From positions 131,899 through 195,898 of the forward strand of contig JALGPX010000009.1 in assembly GCA_023515795.1 (NCBI GenBank): DNA of 64,000 bases. The letters are read 5' to 3'. The translations under genes and the position numbers were made by a program. The first letter of the stretch is position 1. Every line of letters starts with the position of its first letter. The notes under the pieces are model-generated. The model saw only the letters and a program-made list of their open reading frames with translations, had not been told where the DNA came from and did no database searches. This document shows positions 9,886-20,928 of the stretch, in pieces. Origin of the DNA: Amoeboaphelidium occidentale (lineage: Eukaryota; Aphelidiomycota; Aphelidea).

Positions 9886-11025
9886 ATGGTTCAACTTCAG
9901 ACTTTATCAAAAGACACACTCAAGCGCAAGACAAGCGATACTACAACTCTATCTTCATCTGATCAAGAAGAGCACGAAAGAATGATCCAACTTACAAACC
10001 AGTTTTGCCAAAATTTCATGTGTTGCGCTCTTCGCTTGAGCTCCTTGCATGATTTGCTGGAACACTTTGAAAATCATCACGTCTACGTTGACGATCCATT
10101 CAACGCTGCTGGTGCTCCTGAATCTAAAGACTCTGGCTCGAAAACACGCAAGGCTTCGTCAAAGAACACATCCGATAGTGACACAGAGAAGGAGAACATT
10201 CTGAAGGTTCAAACAAAGACTGAGTTCCTTGTTGAGCCTGGTCAGTTGGATAGTTGCAAGTTGGAGAAACACAGTGGTCCTTACTTCACATTTGCCAACA
10301 CACCCACTACATACTCTTTATCTTCATTGTGTTACTACAATAACGCGCCTTCTAACATTGCCACAGAAGAGGCTGTTGCTTTCAATGATGCGTATGTTAA
10401 GAAGCAGAAATTGTCTCACGATTTATCTGATGAAATGGCTCAATTTGACGATGATGTTACGTTTGATGCAGATCATGCTCAGCATTACATTGAAATGAGT
10501 GGTTCAGGAAACGTCTCTGCATCTGAAGAGTCCACTCTAATGACTGTTGCTCCGTCTTGCTTGACTTCTGATGAAGACGATATTCTCGAGTATGAAAAGG
10601 ATCCCGAGTTGGCTTACTTGAAGTACATTAAACAAATGAAAAAGAGGGCTGGTGGAAGATCTGTTACAAGTGTTTACTCTTTTCCTGCAGAGAACGTCCA
10701 CAATATGGTACCAACTGCGACAGATCCTGTTACTGGTGAAGAAATAAGGATCACAACTGAGATCAAGGAGAAGGCAAAGAATTATTGTTGCTTAATTCCT
10801 GGATGTCCAAAGGTTTATAGAAACCAGAATGGCTTAAAGTACCACATTGAACACTCACACACGCCAGAAGAACGCGAGCTTGCTCAAAGATTACTGAAAG
10901 CTTTGAAAGAAGATCCAACAGAAAAACCATACGCTTGTCATGTAGAAGGGTGTACCAAAAGATACAGAAACTCGAATGGTTTGAAATATCACATGTTGCA
11001 CCATCACAGCGACATCGAACTTTAA
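9886..11025 (+). CDS. SFP1: Sfp1-like C2H2 zinc-finger transcription factor
   Basis: 379 aa from the ATG at 9886; the frame stays open upstream but has no ATG. Residues about 28-57 hold the split N-terminal element FCQNFMCCALRLSSLHDLLE, a hallmark of fungal Sfp1 proteins. An acidic middle region contains TSDEDDILEYEKD. The C-terminus has two fingers of the type CxxxxCxxxYRNxNGLKYHxxHxH (CCLIPGCPKVYRNQNGLKYH and ACHVEGCTKRYRNSNGLKYH), shared with Sfp1 and animal JAZF1. In yeast Sfp1 is a TOR-controlled activator of ribosomal protein and ribosome biogenesis genes; that role here is inferred. An AATAAA lies at 11075-11080. Confidence 0.82.
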   Translation: MVQLQTLSKDTLKRKTSDTTTLSSSDQEEHERMIQLTNQFCQNFMCCALRLSSLHDLLEHFENHHVYVDDPFNAAGAPESKDSGSKTRKASSKNTSDSDTEKENILKVQTKTEFLVEPGQLDSCKLEKHSGPYFTFANTPTTYSLSSLCYYNNAPSNIATEEAVAFNDAYVKKQKLSHDLSDEMAQFDDDVTFDADHAQHYIEMSGSGNVSASEESTLMTVAPSCLTSDEDDILEYEKDPELAYLKYIKQMKKRAGGRSVTSVYSFPAENVHNMVPTATDPVTGEEIRITTEIKEKAKNYCCLIPGCPKVYRNQNGLKYHIEHSHTPEERELAQRLLKALKEDPTEKPYACHVEGCTKRYRNSNGLKYHMLHHHSDIEL

Positions 11026-11208
11026 TTGGCTTTTGATAACTACTCCACGACATAATAGCGATAAGACATACGGCAATAAATTGAGTTTCAAGTTTAAAAG
11101 CGACAGACTGCTTGAGTGGGAAGTTAAGTTCGCGTAGCTATGAGACCCTATGCCCATGTTTCCTGTTGGCGCGAGTGTCAAACTTCTGGCACGCAATCGT
11201 TTTTCTTA

Positions 11209-12047
11209 ATGCTGAGCATGGAGGGGGATAAAGAAGAAGTTCAAATGCAACATCAAGGTTCTTCACAATAAATTAACAGACATTCCTTACATATTGTAGA
11301 AGAAGAAGCACCACAGAGAAGCATCGAAGAAGATCCTAAAAGGAGCCGATCTAAATCTCCTGTTAAACGGAGCGCCTCGCCTTCAAAACCTTCCGATGAT
11401 GTTCAAATGAAGGATGAAGGCAGCACCAATGGCCAGAATCCATCTAGCGCCAACGGTATTATTTTGTTAAAGCATTATCCGTTCCTTATTTTCGATTAGG
11501 TTCATCATCCGGACAAGGAAACACATTGTTCGTCACTGGGTTAGACCAGGCCACCAGAGAGCCAGAGCTTAAGGAAATTTTTGGTTCATTTGGGTCTATT
11601 GAACACGTCAAAGTGGTTTGCGATCCAAATGATAACGTTTCTCGTGGTTTTGGCTTTGTTACTTTTGCTACTGCTGAAGAGGCTGAAGCTGCACTAATTA
11701 AATTGGACCAGAGTGAAGTCAATGGTAAAATGATAACTGTTCAAAAGGCTAAAAGGACACGCCCAAGAAGTCCAACACCAGGAAGATATTTTGGGAGATC
11801 TACTAGGCATGATCCTTACTATCGTGGTGGACCACCATCGCGCCATGATAGCAGATATGGCAGGGGCTATGACAAATATGAAAGGGAATATTACCCACCT
11901 CGTCGTGGTGATGATAGACCAAGATACGATGACTATTACAGGGGCGAAAGAAGATATGATGACCGTCGTGGTGGCGGTCCTCCGCATATTGACAGGTACG
12001 CCCCAGCAGACCGTGGTTATGGAGCTCCTCCGCCAAGAAGATATTAA
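11209..12047 (+). CDS. RRM protein with Arg/Tyr/Gly-rich tail (Tra2-like)
   Basis: Three exons with introns at 11258-11299 (42 nt) and 11456-11499 (44 nt) give 250 aa. The ATG at 11218 is an in-frame alternative start. Order: acidic N-terminus; a short SR-type basic patch (RSRSKSPVKRSASPSK); one RRM at about residues 85-160 with RNP2 TLFVTGL and RNP1 RGFGFVTF; an RTRPRSPTPGRY linker; and a tail rich in RYDD, YYRG and DDRRGG. The single RRM followed by the RSPTPGRY linker resembles Tra2-type splicing regulators, so a role in pre-mRNA splicing is likely. A CIRBP-like protein is the alternative. Confidence 0.78.
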
Positions 12048-12137
12048 CAGCTTAATATTTTGTCACGTTTAACAATTAAAACAGATTCAGCAACCACAGT
12101 TTTCCTTCAGCTTCAAACAGTTTCAACTTTGATCCAT

Positions 12138-13580
12138 TTATTTGCTTCTCAGCTTTAAAGCCGTTGCAGATAACAAAGCAAGTCCTAGAAGACAAGAGCA
12201 AAGAGTAAATATAAGTTTGTGGGACCACGTAGAGACATTTGTTAGAACTATGACCACAATTAAATTCAACGGAACTCTAAAAAGATTCATGATTGTCGCA
12301 CGGGCCTCTTCTGGAACGTATCTGCTTCTTAAAACTCCAGCCATAGGGAAATAAAAACCGCAACATAACTCAAATAGATTGAAAGCAAAAAATGACACAA
12401 GGTGATTGTTGAAGAACACCTGCAAAGAGAACGCAACGATTGCCAATAATAATATTGCTTACAAGATTAACATAGATAGACAAAGAGAATAATTACGTTG
12501 AGTCAATTGCTCAGCAGTGTAACCGTTTTGGGTCGCAATTTTGTATAACATGGAACCGATCATTATACAAACCATAAATGTTGCAAAAATCAACCCAAAA
12601 GGAATCTCGCCTAGACAAATTAATATCAACAAACATAATCTTCAAGAATTACCAGCTTGATCTTTCTCAAGAACTGGGCCCCATAAAAAGACAAATGTGT
12701 ACATTGTGCCCTCAAACAACGACACAATAACTCCAGTATGTAGAATCTTGAAATCTTTCAGTATCATTTGGAATCCTTTCCAGATTGTCAAATCATTTCC
12801 TTGGTTAACGCTTGCAGGTTCCTCGCCGTAATTCTCATTCCAAACTTTGGACACTATCGTGCCTCCAAACAAAAGAAATACTGCAGAAAGCATAAAGGGA
12901 GCAACCAGAGTACCCAAAGCATAGACCGAAGTATCTGCCATAAGACCACTAACAATTGCAACTATTCCATTACCAAAAGTTGCCTTGGAGAACGTGTCTG
13001 ATAAAAGCTCAGGAGAAAATCCTCTCTTGTTGTGTTCCCCAACCATCCAAGCTTCGAATACACTGAAGAGCAAAGACGTTGCGATACCGCCCAACAGCCT
13101 ACCAACCAAAAGCACGAGGAAGTTTGATGAGAATTTAGTGAAACATGATGCCGTATAAATCAAACTGAACAGAACAGCCATCTTCTTTCTTCCATACTTA
13201 TCAGCCAAGGAAGAAATCACTGTTCCGAATACTGCACTTGACAAGAAACCAACAACGAAGAGGATTCCGATCTCCTCCAAGCCGTAACCGTAAGATTTGT
13301 ACAACGCATAGACATAAGGACCCTGTAGCCAGTCTGCCATCATCATACAAAGATATACCAGTAAATAGTTGTTTCTAAACTTGATATAATCGCTGCTATC
13401 ATCCATGCCGTTGTGGTGGTCGTCGTCATCCTTGGACATCGCTTTCTTAGCAACTTCAGTCGGGCTTAGTGGAATCGCTTGACCTCGAGAACCAAGTGGC
13501 TTCTTAGACTGAGTTAAAAAGACTAATACAGCACAAATAAGAGCCAAAGCTGCGAATGTGATGGAATATACTACTGGCAT
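12138..13580 (-). CDS. MFSD5-like major facilitator transporter
   Basis: Three exons; two introns (42 nt beginning near 12640, and 39 nt near 12450-12490) give a 453-aa protein with about 12 TM helices. It matches the molybdate-anion transporter MFSD5 family: ADWLQGPYVYALYKSYGYG, SSLADKYGRKK, VGRLLGGIATSLLFSVFEAW, FEGTMYTFVFLWGPVLE, FELCCGFYFPMAGVLR and MNLFRVPLNLIVV. An acidic/His loop (DDDDHHNGMDDSS) follows TM1. Molybdate transport is shown for the algal member; the substrate here is inferred. The family is retained in animals, plants and some early fungi. Confidence 0.88.
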
Positions 13581-13681
13581 TCTGTTATTGTTTCAGCTTT
13601 GTTGATTCTGGCAAGGAAAAAGTTCCGAGTTCTCGACCTTGGCTTAGATTTACAGAAACCTTTTCGTAATATAGTTATATT

Positions 13682-15169
13682 TTAAAATGAGACGCCTTTG
13701 TATGGCTCATACTTCAATTGGATGGGCTTTTGAGAGCCTGTGAATGATGTCTTTACAAACATTTCAATATCAACGTGAGGTGAAACTGACTCAATAGAAT
13801 GTCCACACATTTCCGATGATTCCTTGCATTCTGTGTTGACTTCCTTTTGAACACTCAAATAAGACTGCAGAACTGATTTAAGGAATTGAATTCTGTCTTC
13901 TTCAGCAGATTGGAACTCAGCGCACGCGCTACGCATATCTTCTTCCCATCTTGACCTGATTTCCTCGTATTCATCAACAGCTGTCTTGTAATCATAAGAG
14001 GCCATGCTAGCTTTCTTTCGTTCCTTCTTGGCATTCTCTTCAATCTTTATAAAATCTTTGCGATTCATATTGGTGACTTGCGCTCTTTTAACGAGAGTCT
14101 CAGCAAGATCTGCCTCTTTTGCTCTGGAAATGTAATTCTTATAAGCCTTCTGAGCGAGAGCAAATTTAGCCAGCAACACTTTTCTATCAGCAGCAATTGT
14201 ATTTTCATAATTCTTTCTCATCTTCTTCTGCTCATTCTTGAAGTTCAGAATTGGTTTTTGCACTTCTTCCGTTATTTTCTGCGCAAACTTTAACCGAGAC
14301 TCAGCCTGAGTTTTTATATCGAACTTCAACTGATTCCATGCAGTTTTTGCGGTACCAGATGTTTCAGTCTCACCCAGCTGACTCTTCCCCAGCTCCAATA
14401 ATTGTCGAGCGTATTGTTCTTCAATTCGTGCGCGCTCATGCATCAAATGAGCAAAATCCTTACAAACTTCCTTTCCGTTCCTGTGCTTCAAAACTAAAAC
14501 ATCAAAGCCAGATTTATCACCCTTGTCTGACCAAAAATTGTTCTCATAAGTGTATTTGCCATACTCATCGGCAACAGGCACAGCTGCTGGATCCTTGAAA
14601 GTAAGCTGTTTGAGTGATCTAATGGACTGAGTGTCCGATGCCAAGCTTAATTGAGAAGCGTTACGGGTCATCATATCAATTTCGACCATGCCATTATCAA
14701 AATCCGCCTAATAATTATTCAGTTGACAACAAAATTTGCTTACCACGCTGGTACGTCTACTATCAAACTGATGAGCATAAGTATCAGTTGGAGTCGTGCC
14801 TTCCATAACGGAGTATTCAGTCCAGTGGCTTTTGGTTGATAATTTGCTTAGACGCCTTGGTGCGCCATATTTTCCTGCTGCTGACGAATGTGCCTTACTA
14901 TTACTGAGCGTGCTCGGATTCAGATATACACCACCAAATGAAGGAGAATCAGCAGGCAATGGTGGAGGATCATCCGGAATCGAAGGTGCCGTGATAAGTT
15001 CAACATAACTGGCGGGAAACCAACCTGTTTGGCCATAATCATTCGTGCCTGACCACCAACCACTATCTTCCTGCTTTAGTACGGTTAGCCTTTCACCCGC
15101 TCTAATTGACAAATGATTTTCATCGTCCGCTTCGTAATCGAATAACGCAACTGCCTCCACGAGAACCAT
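13682..15169 (-). CDS. SH3 / F-BAR membrane-remodelling protein (GAS7-like order)
   Basis: Two exons with a 36-nt intron (14708-14743) give 483 aa. An N-terminal SH3 domain (residues 4-60: ALFDYEADDENHLSI, SGWWSGTNDYGQTGWFPASY) is followed by a Pro/Ser-rich linker. A C-terminal F-BAR domain starts near NNFWSDKGDKSGFDVLVLKH, with FCH-type KDFAHLMHERARIEEQYARQ and long coiled-coil helices. F-BAR dimers bend membranes and SH3 domains recruit actin regulators (WASP, dynamin or formins). SH3 before F-BAR is the reverse of most F-BAR/SH3 proteins (Cdc15, PACSIN) and resembles GAS7, though no WW domain is seen. Confidence 0.87.
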
Positions 15170-15225
15170 TGTCGGTGATTTTGAAAAATCGCCAAAGAAT
15201 TTTTTGCAGATTCAAGCAACACGCC

Positions 15226-17099
15226 ATGGCTGCTGCTAACGTGACATCATCAACAGAATCCTTGCGATCTGTTGTGGAGAAGCATTGGAAAGTTATTCTG
15301 GCTGTTACCGCTGTCGGATCTGTTGCTGTTGGCCTGAGTCTGTACTATTCCAAATTATCCAGCAAGAAATCTAAAAGAACCGACGACACCACCGATTCTG
15401 CTGACTCTGAACATGTTAACACGAAAGAGAGTGGAACCGTTGACGCTGAGAAATACGGTAACTTTGTTTAAAGAGCGTGTAGCTGATTATTGTAGAGTTG
15501 GTATCTGAATCTAACAAGGCAAGCAACGAAGAAGCCGCGCAATTGGTGCAGCAAGACAAAGTTACGGAAGAGAATAGCGAGTCTGAGGAAGGCACTGCCC
15601 CAGAAGAGAATCCGGAAGAAATGTCTGACGAAAGAAAGCTGGAATTGGCCCTGAAAGCCAAGCAGCGTGGTAATAAGTATTTTCAAGGCAAGAAATTCGA
15701 AAAGGCAATTTCTCTGTACTCAAAAGCCATTCAGTATTACAGTCAAGTTTCTGGTGGAAATGGTGCAAAGAATTGCGCAGTGTTTTACTGTAATCGTGCA
15801 GCATGTTATGCAAACTTGGACAAACAGGAGAATGTTATCGAAGATTGTACCGCAGCTCTGGAACTTGACCCATTCTACGCTAAAGCGTTTGCGCGTAGGT
15901 CAGCAGCAAAGGAAAAGTTGGGCGAATTGAGTGATGCATTGTCTGATATGACATACGCTTGTATTTTGGAAGATTTCAAGAATCAGAGCTTTTTGAACAG
16001 CGCTGACCGTGTTTTGAAAGCATTGGCCGTTAAAAAGGCAGATGAGCACATGAAGACGCAATGTGATCGTGAATCCTTGCCTTCATTGACATTTGTTACT
16101 GCTTACTTGAAATCCTTCCGTTATGAGTATCTTTCAGAAGAAGACATGAAGAAGGAAAATCTTAGTGAAGGAGACTCTATCTTCATTAAAGCGTTTGAAG
16201 CGTTCAAGAAAAAGGACTGGGAAAAGGCTGATGAACTGTGCTGCAAAGCTTACAAGAAAGGTTGCAAAGAATTTCTTGCGGAATGTGCGAATATGAGTGG
16301 TACTTTCAATTTTCTGAAAGGCAAGTCAGAAGAAGCTAAGAAGGATTTTGAGAAGTCTCTTGAAGCGCAGCCGGATAATGCAAACAGTCATATCAAAATG
16401 GCTAGTCTGTTCATGGAAAAGTCACAGGATGAATCGTCATTGAAGGAAGCATTGAAATGTTTTGAAAAGGCTCTTCAACACAAACCAGAAGATCCTGACA
16501 TTTACTATCATCGCGGTCAGATTTATTTCTTGACTCAGGATTATGATAATGCATTACTGAATTATGACAAATCTATTGCTTTGGATCCAAACTTCTTGTT
16601 TGCAGAAATCCAGAAGGCTGTAGCATTGTATCGCTCTCAGCGTATCGATGAAGCTGAACAAGTCTTTGTCGAGGCTGAAAAGCGTTTCCCTGATTCTCCT
16701 GATGTTTCCTACTATCACGGAGAAATATTGTTGGACAGCCAGAAGATTGAAGAATCACTGTCTTGTTTCGATAAAGCAATACAATTGGATTCTTTGCAGC
16801 CTCTACCATACTTGAATAAGGGTATCATTCAATTCCATTTGAAGAACGAAGTTGTTGATGCAATCAAGAATGTTGAAAAGGCCTTGGAGGTTGATCCAAG
16901 ATGTGATCTAGCATATGTGCATTTAGGCCAAATGTACTTGCATCAATGCCGTTTCAGTCAAGCCATGTTGGTTTACAAGAAAGCTCTGGAACTGGCTCGT
17001 GGTGTAGCGGATGCAGAGAATGCGATATTGGGAATGGAAAGTGTCAAAATGCAGATTCAGTTTACAGAATTACAGCAAAAGAGATCAAATAGACACTAA
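15226..17099 (+). CDS. TOM70: Mitochondrial import receptor Tom70
   Basis: Outer-membrane receptor for Hsp70/Hsp90-bound carrier precursors. The intron at 15458-15495 (38 nt) gives 611 aa (yeast 617). A TM anchor spans about residues 22-42 (VILAVTAVGSVAVGLSLYYS), followed by a charged, disordered stretch. TPR repeats begin at LALKAKQRGNKYFQGKKFEK with the two-carboxylate clamp residues in the first repeats. About eleven repeats run to the C-terminus. The ATG at 15226 is 56 nt from the divergent SH3/F-BAR start. The stop is 11 nt from the convergent Rab stop. Confidence 0.93.
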
Positions 17100-17110
17100 A
17101 TAACTTTCTT

Positions 17111-17755
17111 TTACTTGAAGCAACACTTTTGCATAAATTCTTCGCGAGGTGTAGGCAGACCATTTGTTTCAAGTTGTAAAGTAGCTTTCTTTTGCACACC
17201 ACTTTCTGAAGACAATTCCATTTGTCCACTTTCAACCCTTCGAAGAACCTCCTTCGCCGTAGATTGAAAGATCTCTTCTGTCATGGTGGAAGATTTTGCC
17301 GATGCTTCTGCAAACATCAACCCATTTTCAGCTGCAAATTTTGATCCTTCCTCTTTAGAAACTTGTCTCTTTTCCTCTAAATCCGCCTTATTGCCCACCA
17401 ATATCAGAACAGTCTGTGGGCCGCAGCTATTTCGGGCATCTTCAAGCCATGTTATGATATCAGTAAAAGTGTTTCGCCGAGTCACATCGTAAACCAACAA
17501 GGCAATCGCTGTGTTCCGATAATAGCTTCGAGTTACAGATCTAAATCGCTCCTGTCCCGCAGTATCCCATATCTGCAGCTTGACCTTCTGATCGCCAACT
17601 CGAATAATCTTTGATGCAAACTCAATCGCAATTGTGTGTGCAAGAACAGCCATAAATTTGTTATCGATGAATTGCTGTAGAAGACAAGACTTCCCTACAC
17701 CGGTATCTCCAATAATGATATACTTTACGATGTAATTGTAATCATAAACGTTCAT
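17111..17755 (-). CDS. Rab14-like small GTPase, divergent switch I
   Basis: 214 aa, no intron. G1 GDTGVGKS, G2 Thr in HTIAIEF, G3 WDTAGQERFRSVTRSYYR, G4 NKADLE, G5 EASAK, and the C-terminal CCFK prenylation site (CCxx type). Best match by pattern is Rab14 (YIVKYIIIGD start, HTI, VTRSYYR, ESGVQKK tail). Rab14 acts in Golgi-endosome and phagosome traffic and is absent from yeasts. Oddly, the RabF1 box reads IAIEF where IGVEF is near-invariant, and YYRNTAIALL replaces YYRGAAGALM. All nucleotide-binding motifs remain, so it should bind GTP. Effector contacts may differ. Confidence 0.85.
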   Translation of the reverse strand: MNVYDYNYIVKYIIIGDTGVGKSCLLQQFIDNKFMAVLAHTIAIEFASKIIRVGDQKVKLQIWDTAGQERFRSVTRSYYRNTAIALLVYDVTRRNTFTDIITWLEDARNSCGPQTVLILVGNKADLEEKRQVSKEEGSKFAAENGLMFAEASAKSSTMTEEIFQSTAKEVLRRVESGQMELSSESGVQKKATLQLETNGLPTPREEFMQKCCFK

Positions 17756-17818
17756 TTATTGGGGGTTCTGTCTTCTTGAATACTTAAAGAAGACTTTTCA
17801 AACAAATTGCGATCTTGA

Positions 17819-19839
17819 TCAAAATCCGCGATAATTCAGTCTGAATGCAACTTTGCCGTTTCCATCTTTGAAGGGTAACTCAATGAGTTCCGTTTCCTTG
17901 CTTCCATAGTATTCAAGGAACGTCAGGTTGATCTCAGCTTTCGCTATAATTGTGTCTTTTGCGTATTTGTTGTAAGAGAATAGTTCAAAGTTCATGGAAT
18001 CATCAAACGTACTCAGCGAGAACATAAAATTGGATCTGATATCAATCTTCTTCTTTCCTCTTCCGACCATCGTGAACAATCTAAAATCATTTGTCCGCTG
18101 AGCTTGAACTACTCTCTGATCTCCTAATAAAGTCTGCTTCATCACAATGTAAGCATTCTCATAAGGCGGATCGCTGACTTCTACGAATTCTAAATTGAGG
18201 TTGAGGGTGCCAATGGAGGTGTTCATTTTGTAAATACTTCTCTTATTCTCAAGAACTGCTTTAGCTGAGCCCTTTTGTCCTTTCACAGAACCTAAAATAC
18301 ATTCCTTAATGGCTTGTTCAAACTTCAACATCCATGTTTTCCTTGACTTTGCATCAACGGCTACAGATTAAGATCGTAAAAGAAAAACAAATTACCTTTA
18401 AGTGTTATCAATTCATGTTCTGTAGTCATTATCTGGAAACACGGATCGTCTTCTCCCCTAGAAGCTAATTGAACTTTGATTTCATTCAAAGACAGTAATT
18501 TCCTGTACACCTTGAAGTATCCAGTACCAATTTTCTCACAAAACAGCAAGAAATCGTTAAACAGAAATAAGTGTAGTTTCCGGCCACTTTTTGCTTTTAG
18601 GATGTCTCCCTCATAAACGATAATTCTTGGTCCCAGATGCCTCGTTTCAGATGTCAGATCTAATGATAAATCATGGATCTTTGTATTCAAATCCTTCAGC
18701 TTATCGTTTGAATCCTCGATCTGACAGAAATAATTGACCTTCATGAGCAATAATTCAAAATGGTTCAAAGTTTTCAATAAACTTGCGTGATCTGGATGGG
18801 CTTTCGGGGTATAATGGATAATCTGTTTCAGCAACAATGGATATCGAGCAATTCTTTGCATGGGTTCAAGTAAAAAGGAAGACAAATCAAGATTCTTGAA
18901 TTTCCCGCTAGTCTTCTTTAAAAACTCTCCTAGTCGTACGTCTTCGGTCCGCTTCTTTTGCAAGAACTTGGATGCATTCATTTGTTTAGGACAATACTCC
19001 AAATACAGCAACAAGTTCAATGATCCTTTGGAATTTACAGAATCATCTTCCATAATTTTTGAGTGCTTTAAAAGTATCGAAGATATGGATTGAATGAACA
19101 TCTTTTCCTGTTCCTGCTTGTTCAAAAAATCTCCGAGTATCAGCTGATGCAATTGGAATATTGAAGTGATATTGTTGAATATAATCGTGCGCTCATCCTT
19201 CGTGATAAAAGAAAGCATAGCATTATAGAAATGTTCAACGACTATACTCAAATGCTTCACAAACGTTTCCTCGGTTTGAACCAATTCAAATATGGCCTCC
19301 TGTCGCTTAACTTCTTCTTTCGACAAACTCTTAAAGAGACTTTCAGAAACACTTGACTTCCATGTCTTTCTGTCTTGAACTGCAGAATTAGCAGCCTCGG
19401 GGTTTGAGTATGCACGTTCCCTGAAAGAATGCGCAGGAGCTTGACCTTGTAACACATCGTAAAATGACGGTTGGATCACAACGCCTTCCACTTCAAACGG
19501 ATTATGCTGCTCCTCGTTATCTTCACTCTCATGATATTCGTCATCAAAAGGGTTAGTGGGATTGTCTGAGTCTGAATCAGCTTCTGAAGCTAAGCCGTTC
19601 GTAGGTGCCTTTGATACTGTCAAAAAATTCTGAGCAGAGAATGATCTGTGGAGATGGGACGCAGTTTTCAAGTGATGATGCTCCAGACGCATCTTACTCA
19701 TTGACTTTTCCAGGACTGTTGCATTCTGATTCTCCTCCTCCAGGCCCTCATCATCTTCGAATGGATTTGATACATCTGAAGCAGCCTCTTCACTAAAGTC
19801 AGATTCCACCTTAAACGTTGACAATTTAGAAGTTGCCAT
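17819..19839 (-). CDS. Rho guanine-nucleotide exchange factor, DH-PH-C2 with N-terminal NPF motifs
   Basis: 661 aa from the ATG at 19837-19839; a farther ATG at 19912-19914 would run into the divergent + gene. One 35-nt intron lies just upstream of the segment coding MLKFEQAIKEC. Order: acidic N-terminus with three NPF motifs (NPFEDDE, NPFDDEY, NPFEVEG); DH domain (about 190-380: RQEAIFELVQTEETFVKHL, LDLSSFLLEPMQRIARYPLL); PH domain (about 400-510, ending KTWMLKFEQAI); and a C-terminal C2-like domain (LNLEFVEVSD, FELFSYNKYAKD). NPF motifs bind EH domains. Together with DH-PH-C2 this recalls the exchange half of intersectin, suggesting Cdc42/Rho activation at endocytic sites (inference). Confidence 0.85.
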
Positions 19840-19886
19840 ATTTGCTTCGTTGGGGTTGTGTGATTCTGTTCGAATTGTGACAAAAA

Positions 19887-20587
19887 ATGATTTCGATAGT
19901 GGACGAAGTATCATTTTGTAGAGCGTGGGTATACGACTTAAAAAAATATATTGAAACTGGACGTAATGCGGTGTTTATGAGGGCTCTAGAGATGGATGAT
20001 GGTTTGGCTGTGAACAGTAAAGAGGAACGATTACAGTATTGCAACAACTTTGTCACTCTCCGTGAAGATATCACTGGAACAAGTGGAGCACTTAGCCCAG
20101 TTACTGATAGTTTAAGTTCCAAAAAAGGTTTGTGTTCATATCAGCGGCGTCTTACTGTTCAGTTTTAATTAAGTTCGTGAAGAAACCTCTAAGGGGACCA
20201 TCCCAGCATCTGATTCCTTTGGGTGGTTCATTAAAAACAGTCGGAGATTTAAAAAGGAAGTTTGAAGAGCTGTCTGCATTAAAGAATGGTGATTATAAGC
20301 TATTGGCGAAAGGCAAGGTTCTTTCATCGGAAAACGCATCTTTGAGTGAAGTGCTAATATTCGCCTCTGATCAAGATTCTGTTACCCTCAATTGCATGAT
20401 GCTGGCAAATGCGACGTATGCTGTCTCTCCTAGCGCAAGTTCAACTCAGGTTGAAACGAAAACTTCTGATAATGAAGATTTTCTTGTTAAGCTACAGAGT
20501 TTCTTACATCAAGAACTAGGTTCTACCAAGGGCGAAAAGGTATTCCTAACGTTTAAAAGAGATTATGAGGCCATGTTGACAGAATAA
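19887..20587 (+). CDS. Ubiquitin-like domain protein, probably Get5/Mdy2 (UBL4)-like
   Basis: Two exons with a 35-nt intron (20128-20162) give 221 aa. Residues 1-75 hold an N-terminal helical segment (CRAWVYDLKKYIETGRNA). A Ubl fold follows at about 81-155 (VLIKFVKKPLRG, LKTVGDLKRKFEEL, YKLLAKGKVLSSENASLSEV). A short C-terminal helical unit (DFLVKLQSFLHQELG... VFLTFKRDYEAML) resembles the homodimerisation tail of Get5. This order, with KLLxKGKVL in the Ubl, suggests Get5/Mdy2 of the tail-anchored protein targeting pathway. It may instead be another Ubl protein. The splice site was chosen because it alone keeps both frames and a complete Ubl strand. Confidence 0.5.
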
Positions 20588-20928
20588 ATAGCATGCTTGC
20601 GTAATAAATGCTCGCGAGTGGGATTTTTAAGTATACTCTGGTCTTGGAATGTTACTGAGATGGAACGGTTATATACTTAAATTTCTCTTTTACAACAGGT
20701 CTCCCACTTTTCCTGGCGTTTCTTGCTGACTTAGCATGGAGGTGGTGATGATGCAAGATTGAATTCGGAGAAACGACTCAGGCTGGACACAGCGCAGGTC
20801 ACTTCGTAGCGCCGAGGCAGTTGTTGGGAAGGGACCCTTTTTGTGATTTTTTTGCATCTTGGGATACAAAGACTTTCAAATCATCTTTGTTTCAGCATCT
20901 TGACACTGCGCTTCACGACAACAGCTTG
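20588..20928. promoter_or_regulatory. Intergenic region before the CH-CH-kinase gene
   Basis: 341 bases between two + genes. The downstream frame is open from 20821 (FCDFFASWDTKTFKSSLFQH) but has no ATG before 20929, so an upstream coding exon cannot be excluded. I find no RNA gene or repeat. Confidence 0.3.

Noticed and set aside
11694-12036. Minus-strand frames and a +1 frame over the Arg/Tyr/Gly-rich tail of the RRM protein
   Set aside because: Low-complexity shadow of a repetitive coding region. The true frame has a full RRM and normal splice sites.
19840-19914. Longer N-terminus of the RhoGEF from the ATG at 19912-19914
   Set aside because: It would overlap the divergent Get5-like start at 19887. 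The ATG at 19837-19839 begins the acidic NPF-containing N-terminus without overlap.
20821-20928. N-terminal extension of the CH-kinase (FASWDTKTFKSSLFQHLD...)
   Set aside because: Open frame without ATG. The ATG at 20929 already gives a complete CH1 domain. An upstream exon remains possible but is unsupported.
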